From contig NZ_LJPW01000125.1 of the NCBI RefSeq assembly GCF_001400735.1, positions 40,296 to 104,295 of the forward strand: DNA of 64,000 bases, given 5' to 3'. The position numbers were made by a program, and so were the translations under genes. This document shows positions 53,248 to 62,690 of this stretch, piece by piece; position 1 is the stretch's first letter; each line of letters opens with the position of its first letter. The notes beneath the pieces are model-generated. The model had not been told where the DNA came from and made no database searches. It saw nothing but the letters and a program-made list of their open reading frames with translations. Origin of the DNA: Pseudomonas caricapapayae (GTDB lineage Bacteria; Pseudomonadota; Gammaproteobacteria; Pseudomonadales; Pseudomonadaceae).

Positions 53248-54070
53248 TCGGAATAGTGACGCTACGCAAGTCGGTGTTGGCGCTGTTTCCCGGCTGTTCG
53301 CCGTATTGCGGTGCCTGGGCGATTGTGACGAAGGCGGCGAGCGGGTCACGCAGTTGGCGCAGCGGGTCGGGTTGTCACAACCCACCACACACCGCTTACT
53401 GCGCAGTCTGATGGACGAAGGCATGGTCGAGCAGGACCTGCTCAGCAAGCGCTATCGGTTGAGTATCGAGTTCTTTGCGTTGGCTGCAAAAGCCGGCAAC
53501 ACCGGTAATCTGCGCGACGTGGTGCGGCCCAGCCTGCTGCGCCTGTCTGCGTCGTTGGGGGACTCTTTGTTTTTACTGGCACGCAGCGGTTTCGACGCAA
53601 TCTGCCTGGACCGCAGTGAAGGTCCTTACCCGATCCGCACGTTTACCGGCGACATTGGTGGCCGTGTCGCGTTGGGCGTGGGGCAGGGGAGTCTGGCGAT
53701 TCTGGCTTTTCTGCCTGAGGAAGAGCGGGAGACAGTCATTGCCTACAACCTGCCGCGCCTCAAGGATTTTCACCTGTACGACGAGGTGTTTCTACGCTCG
53801 GAGGTCGAAAACGTGCGCCGCCTCGGCTACGCCGGGCGTAATACCGGGGCGCTGCCAGGCATGGCCGGGCTGGCAGTGCCGATCCTGGACCGCAGCGGTC
53901 GGGCCGTGGCGGCGCTCAGCGTGGCGACCATCACTGATCGATTGGGGCCTGATCGTCTGACGACCGTGGTCGAGTTGCTCAAGCGCGAAGCCGCAGTGAT
54001 CAGTGCCAGAATCAACCCGTTCGACCCTTCGCTGCGACGACCCAGCCAGGTATTCGGGCAGGCGGAATAG
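53231..54070 (+). CDS. IclR-family transcriptional regulator
   Basis: 279 residues. Winged helix-turn-helix at about residues 15-75 (ERVTQLAQRVGLSQPTTHRLL) and an effector-binding domain (VALGVGQGSLAILAFLP, GMAGLAVPILDRSGRAVAALSV). IclR proteins sense small organic ligands and repress or activate adjacent catabolic genes. It is divergent from the oxidoreductase/transport operon and is the natural candidate for its control. Three TTTCACTGA sites lie at its start. Confidence 0.88.
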   Translation: MKNFTDRNSDATQVGVGAVSRLFAVLRCLGDCDEGGERVTQLAQRVGLSQPTTHRLLRSLMDEGMVEQDLLSKRYRLSIEFFALAAKAGNTGNLRDVVRPSLLRLSASLGDSLFLLARSGFDAICLDRSEGPYPIRTFTGDIGGRVALGVGQGSLAILAFLPEEERETVIAYNLPRLKDFHLYDEVFLRSEVENVRRLGYAGRNTGALPGMAGLAVPILDRSGRAVAALSVATITDRLGPDRLTTVVELLKREAAVISARINPFDPSLRRPSQVFGQAE

Positions 54071-54073
54071 CGC

Positions 54074-54215
54074 AGCGATGAGGATATCTCGCCAGGCCTG
54101 ACTGAAATTATCGCGATTGCAGCGACCCGCCAGGACAACGTCAAAGGTACCCAGAACGCCGGTCATGAGCTGAAAGACCGGTCAACGCGCATCGACAATG
54201 TGATCTCGCGTGATC
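54074..54215 (+). pseudogene. Possible remnant of a chemoreceptor C-terminus
   Basis: The frame directly after the iclR stop reads ISPGLTEIIAIAATRQDNVK, GTQNAGHELKDRSTRIDNVI, then SRDPLRM, without a start codon. Such a heptad-rich tail ending in a V-I-S-R motif recalls the last residues of methyl-accepting proteins. It lies next to an intact MCP gene on the other strand. Identification is by eye only. Confidence 0.25.
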
Positions 54216-54284
54216 CACTTCGCATGCGCTTGCGCCTTTCCGGCCCTGGTAAGGCGCAAAAGCGCAGCTCAAGTCGGCTGTTGG

Positions 54285-55907
54285 TCAGACTGAAAACTTC
54301 GCCACCATACGATTCAGGTCCACGGCCAAGCGGGACAGCTCCTGGCTCGCAGTAGACGTCTGGCTGGAAGCTGAAGAACTCTGCGCCGACAGGTCGCGAA
54401 TACTCACTAGGTTTTCGTCGACCGAGCGTGCAACGTGCGCCTGCTGTTCAGAGGCGGTCGCAATCATCAGGTTGCGTTCATTGATGTGGCTGATCGATGA
54501 GGTGATGTCCTTGATCGCGATGCCGGCTTGCTGGGCGATCAGCAGGGTTGCGTCGGTTTCCGCATTACTCTGCTTCATCGACTGGACGGCTTCATTGGAG
54601 TTTTTCTGGATCCCCTGGATCATCTGTTCAATTTCCTGGGTAGACGTCTGCGTGCGGTGCGCCAATGCCCTCACCTCATCGGCGACGACCGCAAAACCTC
54701 GGCCCTGTTCGCCGGCGCGTGCGGCCTCGATAGCGGCGTTGAGCGCCAGCAGGTTGGTCTGCTCGGCAATGGCCCGAATCACGTCCACGACCTTGGCAAT
54801 GCTCTGTGCCTGGCTGGCCAACCCTTCAACTTCAGCGCCGGTTCTGTCCACCGTAGTACTGAGTTTTTCCAGTGCTGCAATGGTCTGGCCCACGCAATCC
54901 TGGCCGGTCTGCGCCGACTTTTCACACGCTTGGGTAGAGGTCGAGGCCGCGACGGCATTGCGTGCCACTTCCTCGATGGCCGCCGTCATCTGGTTGACCG
55001 CAGTGGCCGCCTGCTCGGTTTCCTGGGTCTGGCGTTGTATGCCCTGCGTGGAATCCTGTGTGATCGAGCTCATTTCTTCGGCTGCCGAGGCGAGCAGGCC
55101 GGAAGCGTCGGAAATATGCTGAATCGTGTCCTTCAGGCTGGAAAGCATTGCCGCGCTGGCTTTTTGCAATTCGGTCAGTTCGTCGGCACCGTTGATTTCC
55201 ACCGTCGTACGCAAATCACCTTCGGCGATACGGCGTGTGGAATCGAGCAGTGCCTTGACCGGTCTTGCGATGCTGCGGGTGAACACTGTTGCCACGATCA
55301 AGGTAATGACGACGGCAAGAATAATCAGCGTGAAGGTGACGGTTCGCCCGCTTTCATAATTCCTGTCGGACACCTGGCCAGATTGTTCGGCCCCTTTGAG
55401 ATTGACCTCTATCAACTTTTCTATCGAGGCCTGTAATGCCTTTGCCTGCGGGCTGGTGACGTCGCGAATGAATACGAATAATTCACTGTCGGATTTGCGA
55501 GTACTGAGTTCAACAAGTTCATCGATTTTGGCGATATAGGCCACGGCGTCGGCCTTTACTTTACGGTAGGCATCTTCTTCTTCCGGACTCGATACCAAAG
55601 GACCGTAAGTGTCAGCGTTTTGCAGTAACGAGTTTTTTAATCCATTGAGCTTGTTCATTGACTCGGCAGACCGTCTGTCGTCATCCATGACAAAGCGCCG
55701 AGCGTCGAGGCGATAAAGCAGACCGGCGGTCTCGATACGGCCTGCCTGCCTTACGCTGGGCAACCAGTCGTTCTGCAGTTGTTTGGCGGACTGGTGAAGC
55801 CCGTCCATCTTGAGGAGCGCATGGGCGCCGAGACCGGCGAGCAGCAGGCAAATAATGCCGAAGCCGAGAAACGCCCTGAGGTTCAATCCGATATTTCTTA
55901 TTGGCAT
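54285..55907 (-). CDS. Methyl-accepting chemotaxis protein, four-helix-bundle sensor
   Basis: 540 residues from ATG 55907, preceded by AAGGGGA. First membrane helix near residues 10-30, a helical periplasmic 4HB_MCP domain to about 185, second helix near 190-210, HAMP, then the signalling hairpin with [20 protein letters not shown] near 380-400. The end [18 protein letters not shown] lacks a CheR/CheB pentapeptide. Ligand unknown; 4HB sensors bind organic acids or amino acids. Confidence 0.9.
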   Translation of the reverse strand: MPIRNIGLNLRAFLGFGIICLLLAGLGAHALLKMDGLHQSAKQLQNDWLPSVRQAGRIETAGLLYRLDARRFVMDDDRRSAESMNKLNGLKNSLLQNADTYGPLVSSPEEEDAYRKVKADAVAYIAKIDELVELSTRKSDSELFVFIRDVTSPQAKALQASIEKLIEVNLKGAEQSGQVSDRNYESGRTVTFTLIILAVVITLIVATVFTRSIARPVKALLDSTRRIAEGDLRTTVEINGADELTELQKASAAMLSSLKDTIQHISDASGLLASAAEEMSSITQDSTQGIQRQTQETEQAATAVNQMTAAIEEVARNAVAASTSTQACEKSAQTGQDCVGQTIAALEKLSTTVDRTGAEVEGLASQAQSIAKVVDVIRAIAEQTNLLALNAAIEAARAGEQGRGFAVVADEVRALAHRTQTSTQEIEQMIQGIQKNSNEAVQSMKQSNAETDATLLIAQQAGIAIKDITSSISHINERNLMIATASEQQAHVARSVDENLVSIRDLSAQSSSASSQTSTASQELSRLAVDLNRMVAKFSV

Positions 55908-56191
55908 TATGGATCCCCTTTGTGTCACCACTTCATGGCGGGGGCCATTGTACAAATGTGGGCGACTTGATATCACTCTAGTGGCGTGGTTTAAAAAAAA
56001 CTACTGCCCAGCGTAAAAATTTTTACTCTTTATTCGGGAAGTATCAAGGAGCGGAAAGTTGGTTAATAGTCAGACTTTTATAGAGGCATATTCTTGAGTG
56101 AGAAAAGGTTGTCAGTGTACTTCCCGTCACATTACATGCATCGTTGCAGTCGCCAGCGACACCCGAGTGCCGCTGGCCGGAATTTTCGCCG
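55908..56191. promoter_or_regulatory. AT-rich region upstream of the chemoreceptor with a 14-bp palindrome
   Basis: GTAAAAATTTTTAC at 56013-56026 is a perfect palindrome about 106 bp upstream of the chemoreceptor start. I see no good FliA promoter and no coding frame in the 284-bp stretch. Confidence 0.3.
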
Positions 56192-57154
56192 TCAAGCCCA
56201 TCCCGAGCGGTTCAACCCTTCTGCCTTGAACACCAGGGCTTTCAAACCACCGTCGACCCGAGCATCCGGGAATTCCGGCGGGTTCTCCAGGCGCTGTTCG
56301 AAGCGCAGGCAGGGCGCCTCGATTGCGGTGTGCTGAATCAAAAACTCGGGCCCCAGCGCGGGGTCGTTCATGCACGCCAGTACCGACCCGTCTTCATCGA
56401 GCAGTTCCGGCAGGCGGCGCAATACCCGCTGGTAGTCCTTGTCGAGCATGAAGCTGCCTTTCTGAAAAGACGGCGGGTCAATGATGATCAGATCATAAGG
56501 GCCGGAACGGGTGACTTTAGCCCACGACTTGAACAGATCATGCCCGAGAAAGGTGACGCGGCTGAGGTCCTGATCATTGAGCCGGTGATTCTCTCGGCCA
56601 CGATTCAGGGCTGCCCGGGCCATGTCCAGATTCACCACATGGTCGGCGCCGCCGGCCAGGGCTGCCACCGAGAAGCCACAGGTGTAGGCAAACAGATTGA
56701 GGATGCGTTTGCCTTTTGCCTGAGCCTGTACCCATTCACGGCCGTAGCGCATATCGAGAAACAGACCGCTGTTCTGTTTCTTGCCGAAGTCGACTTTGTA
56801 GCGCAGGCCGTTTTCGGTGATCACCCATTCATCCACGACTTCGCCGGACAGCCATTGCGTGGTGCTCTGCGGCAGATAGCGGTGTTGCAGCAGCAGGGTG
56901 TGAGCCTGACTTTGCTGCCACTGCGACGTGTCGATCAATTCATTCAGCAGCTGTGTCAGTGCTTCCAGTTCGTGCTCAAGAGGGGCCTTGAACAGCGAGA
57001 CCAGCACCACCCCCTGCATCCAGTCGACGGTAATGTGCTCCAGTCCAGGCCATACTCGACCACGGCCGTGAAACAGGCGGCGGGTTTCAGTCGGGACGTT
57101 GTTCAAGGCGGCAAGTAGCTGCTGTTGCAAGATGGCGAGTGCTTCAGAGGTCAT
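56192..57154 (-). CDS. Class I SAM-dependent methyltransferase, RlmI-like
   Basis: 320 residues. The SAM-binding motif is ILNLFAYTCGFSVAALAGGA, followed by NLDMARAALNRGRENHRLN; the catalytic motif DLIIIDPPSFQKGS matches RlmI/RlmK-type rRNA methyltransferases. The N-terminal PUA domain of RlmI is missing, replaced by a different 110-residue domain. Probably methylates rRNA in the cytoplasm; exact target unknown. Stands alone. Confidence 0.85.
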   Translation of the reverse strand: MTSEALAILQQQLLAALNNVPTETRRLFHGRGRVWPGLEHITVDWMQGVVLVSLFKAPLEHELEALTQLLNELIDTSQWQQSQAHTLLLQHRYLPQSTTQWLSGEVVDEWVITENGLRYKVDFGKKQNSGLFLDMRYGREWVQAQAKGKRILNLFAYTCGFSVAALAGGADHVVNLDMARAALNRGRENHRLNDQDLSRVTFLGHDLFKSWAKVTRSGPYDLIIIDPPSFQKGSFMLDKDYQRVLRRLPELLDEDGSVLACMNDPALGPEFLIQHTAIEAPCLRFEQRLENPPEFPDARVDGGLKALVFKAEGLNRSGWA

Positions 57155-57219
57155 GACGAAGGTCGGTTGTGAACGGCGGCGTATGGTAAACGTATTTCAG
57201 CGGATGGGAATCGCAGGGT

Positions 57220-57924
57220 TCAGCGTGGGATGTAGTGGCGTTGCCAGCGATGGGGAATTTTCAGTGAAACCAGCCCCAGCAATGCCGACAGGCCTGCGCT
57301 GATCAGCAGGGCATTGAGCCCCAGGTGTTGCTCGAGGATTGCGCCGACCACCGCGCCGACAAACATGCCGACCCACGGGACCAGCTGCACGCGCCAGCCA
57401 TCTCGGCGTTCACCCAGCATCCAGCGGCCCAGACCACGACCGAAACGCGACAGTGCACCGGTCACGTAGGTCAGGCCGACCGGTAACCCGTTGACCTGTT
57501 CGACAGCAGCATTGAGCATGCCCATCGCCAGGATGGCCCAGACCAATGCCAGCATGTTGCTTTCCAGTGGCCACGCTGCGGCGGCGCACAGCAGCGTGGC
57601 GATCGCCAGCAGCAAGGGCAGGGCGCGTCTGCCGCCAAGCCGCGCAACTACCACGCCCAGCGCGTTGCCGGCAATGAAAGCAAGGATTGCGAGGGTCAGA
57701 CGTACCGTCACACTCAGGTCGCCATCACTGATCGCGACTGCAAGCCGGGTGGTGTTGCCACTCATGAATGAAACGAAATCGCCGGTTGCCATAAAGCCAA
57801 TGGCATCGGTCATGCCAGCCAGCACCGACAGGCTCGCGATTAGACACATGCCGACCCGTCCACGCCATTTCTGCATGCTCAGTTGCCGTGGGCTGGCGCT
57901 GATTCTGGCGGGCTGTGGCAGCAT
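57220..57924 (-). CDS. YoaK/DUF1275 membrane protein
   Basis: 234 residues with six membrane helices. The DUF1275 pattern is present: SVLAGMTDAIGF, VSFMSGNTTRLAV, GLTYVTGALSRFGRGLGRW. Family function unknown; sometimes linked to small-molecule transport. The longer N-terminal tail (MLPQPARIS...) may be trimmed if an internal ATG is used (Met17). Confidence 0.85.
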   Translation of the reverse strand: MLPQPARISASPRQLSMQKWRGRVGMCLIASLSVLAGMTDAIGFMATGDFVSFMSGNTTRLAVAISDGDLSVTVRLTLAILAFIAGNALGVVVARLGGRRALPLLLAIATLLCAAAAWPLESNMLALVWAILAMGMLNAAVEQVNGLPVGLTYVTGALSRFGRGLGRWMLGERRDGWRVQLVPWVGMFVGAVVGAILEQHLGLNALLISAGLSALLGLVSLKIPHRWQRHYIPR

Positions 57925-57971
57925 CGAAGGCCCTCTGGACCGAAAGCACGACTGAACTCGGGTACTGCGAT

Positions 57972-58199
57972 TTACAGCGGCTTGGCGCGCACGATTCTCT
58001 TGGCCTTGACCTCATCGGCATAGGCTTTGAGCTGATCGGCATCGCTGTAGAGGCGGTTGACCATCTGCAGCACTGCAGTGACGTCTACATCGTTCATTTG
58101 CGAGGCCAGTTTGAGAATTTCTTCCGCCGTGTTTTCCAGATTGGTTGCTGTCCCTTTCAGGTGCCGCTTCAGCTCCTGAGTCGACTTATTGAGCGCCAT
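57972..58199 (-). CDS. Small helical protein conserved in Pseudomonas
   Basis: 75 residues from ATG 58199, preceded by AGGAAC. Two amphipathic helices (STQELKRHLKGTATNLENTA and LQMVNRLYSDADQLKAYADE). I do not recognise the family. It lies 47 bases before the YoaK-like gene in a tandem minus-strand run, so they may be co-transcribed. Confidence 0.7.
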   Translation of the reverse strand: MALNKSTQELKRHLKGTATNLENTAEEILKLASQMNDVDVTAVLQMVNRLYSDADQLKAYADEVKAKRIVRAKPL

Positions 58200-58330
58200 A
58201 CGTGTTCCTGTGCCAAGACCTTGAATTCCATACCCGGAGCATGGCTTTTTCCGCGATAACAAGCAATCAGGCGTGTGCCTGTATCTCCCAGGTTATCGGC
58301 CGATTCATGACGATCTGCAAGGCGTGGTGC

Positions 58331-58672
58331 TCAATCGTCGCGGGTCAGCACTTCAAGCAGTTCGATCTCGAACGTCAGGTCTGCGCCGGGTTTGATGTGC
58401 GCGCCCATGGTTCTGTCGCCGTAAGCCAGATGGGCCGGGACGAACAGCTTGCGTTTGCCTCCCACTTTCATGCCCATCAAGCCCTGATCCCAGCCCTTGA
58501 TGACGCGCCCGGTGCCGATCACGCACTGAAACGGTTTGCCGCGCTCGTGTGAGGAATCAAAGACGGTGCCGTCTTCCAGGGTTCCGGTGTAGTGCGTGGT
58601 GATCAGCGCACCCTTGACCACTGCCTTGCCCTCGCCGGGGTGCAGATCGGTAATTTGTAACTCTCTGGTCAT
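58331..58672 (-). CDS. FKBP-type peptidyl-prolyl isomerase
   Basis: 113 residues from ATG 58672, preceded by GGAAG. It is a compact single FKBP domain: HYTGTLEDGTVFDSS, IGTGRVIKGWDQGLMGMKVG, RKLFVPAHLAYGDR and FEIELLEV. It catalyses cis-trans isomerisation of Xaa-Pro bonds; no signal peptide, so cytoplasmic. Length is normal for the small FKBP group. Confidence 0.93.
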   Translation of the reverse strand: MTRELQITDLHPGEGKAVVKGALITTHYTGTLEDGTVFDSSHERGKPFQCVIGTGRVIKGWDQGLMGMKVGGKRKLFVPAHLAYGDRTMGAHIKPGADLTFEIELLEVLTRDD

Positions 58673-58761
58673 TACGCGGCTTCCGGTTACAGCGCGCTCT
58701 GTCATTGGCGCGAGCGGGCTTTCTCGCAGAAAAGCGTGCCCATGACAAGCCGTTGAAACGA

Positions 58762-58791
58762 AAATGGGGAAAGCTTTCGCTTCCCCCATTT
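58762..58791 (-). terminator. Terminator of the minus-strand gene at 58810-59091
   Basis: AAATGGGG...CCCCATTT with inner AAGC-GAAA-GCTT, then TTCG-TTTC on the minus strand. One G-T wobble. Stem starts 18 bases after the stop. Confidence 0.7.
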
Positions 58792-58809
58792 AGTTGAACC
58801 CAGCAGCTG

Positions 58810-59091
58810 TCAGAGATTCTGCGAACTGACGACCATGGCTTGGGCGATGTTCTCTTTCTGCTCCTGAGTGAAGCCGTCCCAGATGTTGGTCTTGGCGTAG
58901 TAACCCAGGCCAGCCAGGCAATAAAGGCTGAGGGTCAGAACAATGACGATCGAAACGAAGGTCCAGCGGCCTTCATCATCGTTTTCACGTGTGAAGCTGC
59001 GCGAATAGCTGTCCTCTGCGTTGCGAAAAAACAGCGCGGAAGATAGGCGCTTGAGCCACTGGAAAAAATGAACAACAACGATGCGCAGCAT
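58810..59091 (-). CDS. Small membrane protein of unknown function
   Basis: 93 residues with GAGGTGA eight bases before ATG. One membrane helix in the middle (FVSIVIVLTLSLYCLAGLGYY), a basic-rich N-terminal part and a soluble tail. I do not recognise the family. A terminator follows. Confidence 0.7.
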   Translation of the reverse strand: MLRIVVVHFFQWLKRLSSALFFRNAEDSYSRSFTRENDDEGRWTFVSIVIVLTLSLYCLAGLGYYAKTNIWDGFTQEQKENIAQAMVVSSQNL

Positions 59092-59170
59092 GGGTAAATC
59101 ACCTCAAAGGTCAAGAAAACGGGTTGCCGGGATGCCAATGAGGCATCGGATGCAAAAGCTGAAAACGAAA

Positions 59171-59193
59171 AAAGCCCGTCTATGACGGGCTTT
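59171..59193. terminator. Bidirectional hairpin AAAGCCCGTC/GACGGGCTTT
   Basis: 10-bp stem with a three-base loop and A-rich/T-rich flanks on both sides, as in a bidirectional terminator. No annotated gene ends here in either direction, so the transcript it stops may be a small RNA from the right or left side. Confidence 0.6.
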
Positions 59194-59736
59194 CTTTTTA
59201 TGATTCTGTTCAGGCGAGCAGTGGATAGCGATGTGAAGCTGATCGCGAGGAGCACTGCGCATGCATGACGTTATGGAAACATTTTAAAACAAATGGCGGG
59301 GCGCATCTACCCGCGACATTCTGTTGTCAGACAACTGGTAGTGCCTGGAGGTGTGACAAAACGTCGCCCCATGTGCGTGTGCTGCTCGGCAAGCAGCATG
59401 CCTCGCGGTCAAGTCTTGTAATACTTTCTCAACGTACGAAACATCTACAGGTATTGTACGATCAGCGCCCGTATTAATTTTCAGGACTGTATGAATACCC
59501 TCCAGGAGCCTCCGAGTTGTCCTCCTCCCATCGCTTATGGCTGGCCGGTGATCTCAATGTTACCGAGCAGGCCGCTTCATTCGAACGTCTTTCTATTTAA
59601 CCTCCTGCACTGCCTGGATTCCGGCAGACCTTCGCGTCCTGACGCTGCAACGCCATGCCTGACGTTCAGCCATGGTGGCTGGTCTACAGTGACCCATACC
59701 AACCCCTGTCATTTTTATCGTGAGGCTGCATAAACC
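59194..59736. other. 543-bp gene-free region upstream of the TerC-CBS gene
   Basis: No frame here is convincing. The hairpin at 59171-59193 closes it on the left; the promoter of the TerC-CBS gene must be on the right. On the minus strand the region could encode a small RNA ending at that hairpin. Confidence 0.4.
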
Positions 59737-61305
59737 ATGGAATGGATCGCTGATCCCACGGCATGGCTTGGCCTGCTGACCCTTATCGTGCTGGAACTGG
59801 TACTGGGTATCGACAACCTGGTGTTTATCGCCATCCTTGCGGACAAACTGCCCCCTGAACAACGTGACAAGGCGCGCGTCATCGGCTTGTCGCTGGCGTT
59901 GATCATGCGCCTTGGCCTGCTGGCGAGCATCTCCTGGATGGTGACGCTGACCGAGCCGCTGTTCGAGGTATTCGGCAAGACGTTCTCCGGCCGTGACCTG
60001 ATCATGCTCTTTGGTGGTGTGTTCCTGCTGTTCAAGGCCACCATGGAGCTGCACGAACGGCTGGAAGGCCATGTCGCCCAACGCGCCGGTAATGCGGGCT
60101 ATGCGTTGTTCTGGCCTATCGTTGCGCAGATTGTCGTACTGGACGCCGTGTTCTCGCTGGATGCGGTGATTACCGCCGTGGGCATGGTCGAGCACCTGTC
60201 GGTGATGATGATCGCCGTGATCTTCTCCATCGGCCTGATGATGATTGCCAGCAAGCCGCTGAACAAATTCGTCAACAGCCGCCCCACGGTGATCATGCTG
60301 TGTCTGGGCTTCCTGATGATGATCGGCTTCAGCCTGACTGCAGAAGGCCTGGGTTTCCATATTCCCAAAGGCTATCTGTATGCGGCCATCGGCTTCTCGA
60401 TTCTCATCGAGGTGTTCAACCAGATCGCCCGCAAACGCAGCAAGAAGTCTGCTAACGGGCACCTGCCACGCCGCGAGCGTGCAGCCCATGCGGTGATGCG
60501 TCTGTTGGGCGGACGCAAGCTGGAGTCAGGTGATGTGGATGAAGAAATCACCGACATGCTTGAGGGCGAAAGCAGCGAGCCGGTGTTTGATCGTCGTGAG
60601 CGGGTGATGATCAGTGGCGTACTGCAACTGGCAGAGCGGCAGATTCGCACGGTGATGACGCCAAGGGCCGAAATCGACTATATCGACCTGAACGACAGCG
60701 CCGAGAAGATCCGTCTGAAACTGATGCACTCGTCCTACTCGCGCCTGCCGCTGATTGGCGAGCGCGGTATCGATGAGCCGCTTGGCTTCGTGCACAAGAA
60801 AGAACTGTTCAAGGAGCTGCTGTCCGGCAACGAGCCCGACTTGAAACTGATGTCGCGCAAGGCAATCAACCTGCTGGAAAGCTTCACCATCCTCAATGCC
60901 CTGGAGCAGATGCGCAAGGAGTCGACGCACATTGCCTTCGTGGTCAACGAGTTTGGTGACTTCATCGGCGTGTTGAGCATGACCGACATTCTCGAGTCCA
61001 TCGCTGGCCAACTGCCTGACGCCAGCGAAGTGGAAGGCCCGGACATCGTCGAGCAGGGCGAGGACTTCGTAGTATCGGGTGCCTTGAACCTGAGTCTGAT
61101 TCGCGAGCGCACCGGCTTTCAGGCCAGGGCGACCGAGGATTACCAGACTTTGGCCGGATTGGTCATGAGCCTGCTGGATCGTTTGCCTTCCACCGGCGAC
61201 AGCCTCAGTTGGCAGGGCTGGGACCTGCACGTTGTCGGTGTGGAAGAGCGCCGAGTGACTCGGGTCTTGTTGCAGAAGCAGCCCGATGCAGGCTCTGGCA
61301 AATAA
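59737..61305 (+). CDS. TerC family protein with CBS and transporter-associated domains
   Basis: 522 residues. The first 240 form the TerC membrane unit (seven helices, with [20 protein letters not shown] and [19 protein letters not shown] carrying the conserved Asp pairs). Two CBS domains follow (about residues 300-425: [35 protein letters not shown]), and a CorC/HlyC-like domain ends it (about 440-515). This matches YgdQ/YoaE proteins. TerC relatives export Mn(II) or help membrane protein metallation; role here is inferred. Confidence 0.9.
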   Translation: MEWIADPTAWLGLLTLIVLELVLGIDNLVFIAILADKLPPEQRDKARVIGLSLALIMRLGLLASISWMVTLTEPLFEVFGKTFSGRDLIMLFGGVFLLFKATMELHERLEGHVAQRAGNAGYALFWPIVAQIVVLDAVFSLDAVITAVGMVEHLSVMMIAVIFSIGLMMIASKPLNKFVNSRPTVIMLCLGFLMMIGFSLTAEGLGFHIPKGYLYAAIGFSILIEVFNQIARKRSKKSANGHLPRRERAAHAVMRLLGGRKLESGDVDEEITDMLEGESSEPVFDRRERVMISGVLQLAERQIRTVMTPRAEIDYIDLNDSAEKIRLKLMHSSYSRLPLIGERGIDEPLGFVHKKELFKELLSGNEPDLKLMSRKAINLLESFTILNALEQMRKESTHIAFVVNEFGDFIGVLSMTDILESIAGQLPDASEVEGPDIVEQGEDFVVSGALNLSLIRERTGFQARATEDYQTLAGLVMSLLDRLPSTGDSLSWQGWDLHVVGVEERRVTRVLLQKQPDAGSGK

Positions 61306-61321
61306 GCACCGAGCAATAACA

Positions 61322-61358
61322 AAAACGGGGCCTTCTCATGGTGAGCTGGCCCCGTTTT
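61322..61358. terminator. Bidirectional terminator between TerC-CBS and GNAT genes
   Basis: AAAACGGGGCC/GGCCCCGTTTT, 11 bp, 15-base loop, T-runs on both strands. Confidence 0.85.
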
Positions 61359-61374
61359 CATGTGTGCGTCATGC

Positions 61375-61950
61375 TTATTTTCGACGCGGACGCGACACCA
61401 CGGATTCGATATTCTTGCGGCCGATCAGCTTGGGCTGCGCAGGCTCTTCGGCCACCGGCTCGTCAGCCAGCCACTTGAACATCACCAGACAATCCACCAG
61501 GCCCAAACGGGCATGACGATAAGCCTTCGGCAACCGCCCGACGGTCTCGAAACCCAGCTTGTTCCACAACCCGACCGCCACCTCATTGCTGGCGACTACC
61601 GAATTGAACTGCATCGCCAGAAACCCGCTGTCGCGTGCCAGTTGCTGCGAGTGCTCGCACATCAACCGCGCCACACCCCGACCACGCGCAGCGTCCGTCA
61701 CCATGTAGCCACAGTTACAGACGTGATTGCCCGGGCCTGCCGCATTGGCCTTCAGGTAATAACTGCCTAAAAGCTGGCCATCTTCCTCGGCAATCAGGGT
61801 ATGCAGAGGCAGCTTCATCCAGACATCGCGAGCCTGCTCCTGAGTGAGGGCAGGGTCGTAGGCGTAGGTTTCCTGAGCGATGACGACAGCCTGAAAGGTG
61901 GGCCAGAAGCGCTCGAAGTCTTCCGGTGTCATGGGGCGAATCTGGATCAT
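61375..61950 (-). CDS. GNAT-family N-acetyltransferase
   Basis: 191 residues. GNAT motif A at VTDAARGRGVARLMCEHSQQ with the acetyl-CoA loop R-G-R-G-V-A, and a typical ending GLWNKLGFETVGRLPKAYRH. A 35-residue C-terminal tail is basic (RKNIESVVSRPRRK). Substrate unknown. Stands alone between two terminator-type hairpins. Confidence 0.88.
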   Translation of the reverse strand: MIQIRPMTPEDFERFWPTFQAVVIAQETYAYDPALTQEQARDVWMKLPLHTLIAEEDGQLLGSYYLKANAAGPGNHVCNCGYMVTDAARGRGVARLMCEHSQQLARDSGFLAMQFNSVVASNEVAVGLWNKLGFETVGRLPKAYRHARLGLVDCLVMFKWLADEPVAEEPAQPKLIGRKNIESVVSRPRRK

Positions 61951-62009
61951 GGTGAGGCCTTGGTGGGTAGGGCTTGAATTCCGGCGTGTACGTTAGCTTG
62001 GGCGTGCTA

Positions 62010-62690
62010 CTACTTCCAGGCTTTTTCAGTGAACTCGGCAGTGGAGGGGAGCACTGTATGGAGAAAATCCAGGTACTTGTTGAACAGTACCTCGTGCTGA
62101 AAGCGGGCTTCGAAGCCTAGTGTGACGTCAGTGCGGTGGGTGATGATCATCAAGCGTTTGCGGTCGACGGTGACAAAGTTGTACTCGTCCCATGGCAGGC
62201 TTTGTTCGTGGTGGATGGGATTTTCCCAGTTGAGTAGCTTGATGGCTGCGATACAGGCCATGGCTACCGGGCCGACCAGGAAGAGCATTGATCCGGTGAG
62301 TATGGCTACGAATACGAACAGCATGATCACGGCAATGGCCATGCCTTTGAAAAAGTAAGAGGCGAAGTCGGGGTAGTGAAGGTAGTACTCTACGAGGGCG
62401 TGGTTGGTGGTGATGGTGTAGTTGTAGATGGTTTTTTGGCGGATGAGCAGGCATAGATAATAAGCAAGAATTCCCGCAAGCGCGAGTATCGTGCCTACTA
62501 ATGAATAGAGACTGTCTGAAAACATTATCCAGCCTCCCCAAATGAAAAGTGTGCTTCCTGTTAGGTAGACTGCGATAAATGTTGACTGAGTTATCATCAT
62601 TTCTCTGGGCGATCTCGCAAGTGTTTTGATTTTCCAGTTCAGAACGTCTTTACTTATCGACAGATACAAGGCTTTTTCTTGCTGATTCAT
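62010..62690 (-). CDS. Putative T6SS immunity membrane protein
   Basis: 226 residues. Two hydrophobic pairs near residues 38-90 and 112-150 (FIAVYLTGSTLFIWGGWIM, GTILALAGILAYYLCLLI, MAIAVIMLFVFVAILTGSML, LVGPVAMACIAAIKLL) suggest four membrane helices; the ends are soluble. The ATG overlaps the effector stop by ATGA. VasX-type pore-forming effectors of T6SS are followed by membrane immunity proteins in this way, which is my reason for the call. I know no family signature that proves it. Base composition is more AT-rich than the left part of the window. Confidence 0.6.
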   Translation of the reverse strand: MNQQEKALYLSISKDVLNWKIKTLARSPREMMITQSTFIAVYLTGSTLFIWGGWIMFSDSLYSLVGTILALAGILAYYLCLLIRQKTIYNYTITTNHALVEYYLHYPDFASYFFKGMAIAVIMLFVFVAILTGSMLFLVGPVAMACIAAIKLLNWENPIHHEQSLPWDEYNFVTVDRKRLMIITHRTDVTLGFEARFQHEVLFNKYLDFLHTVLPSTAEFTEKAWK

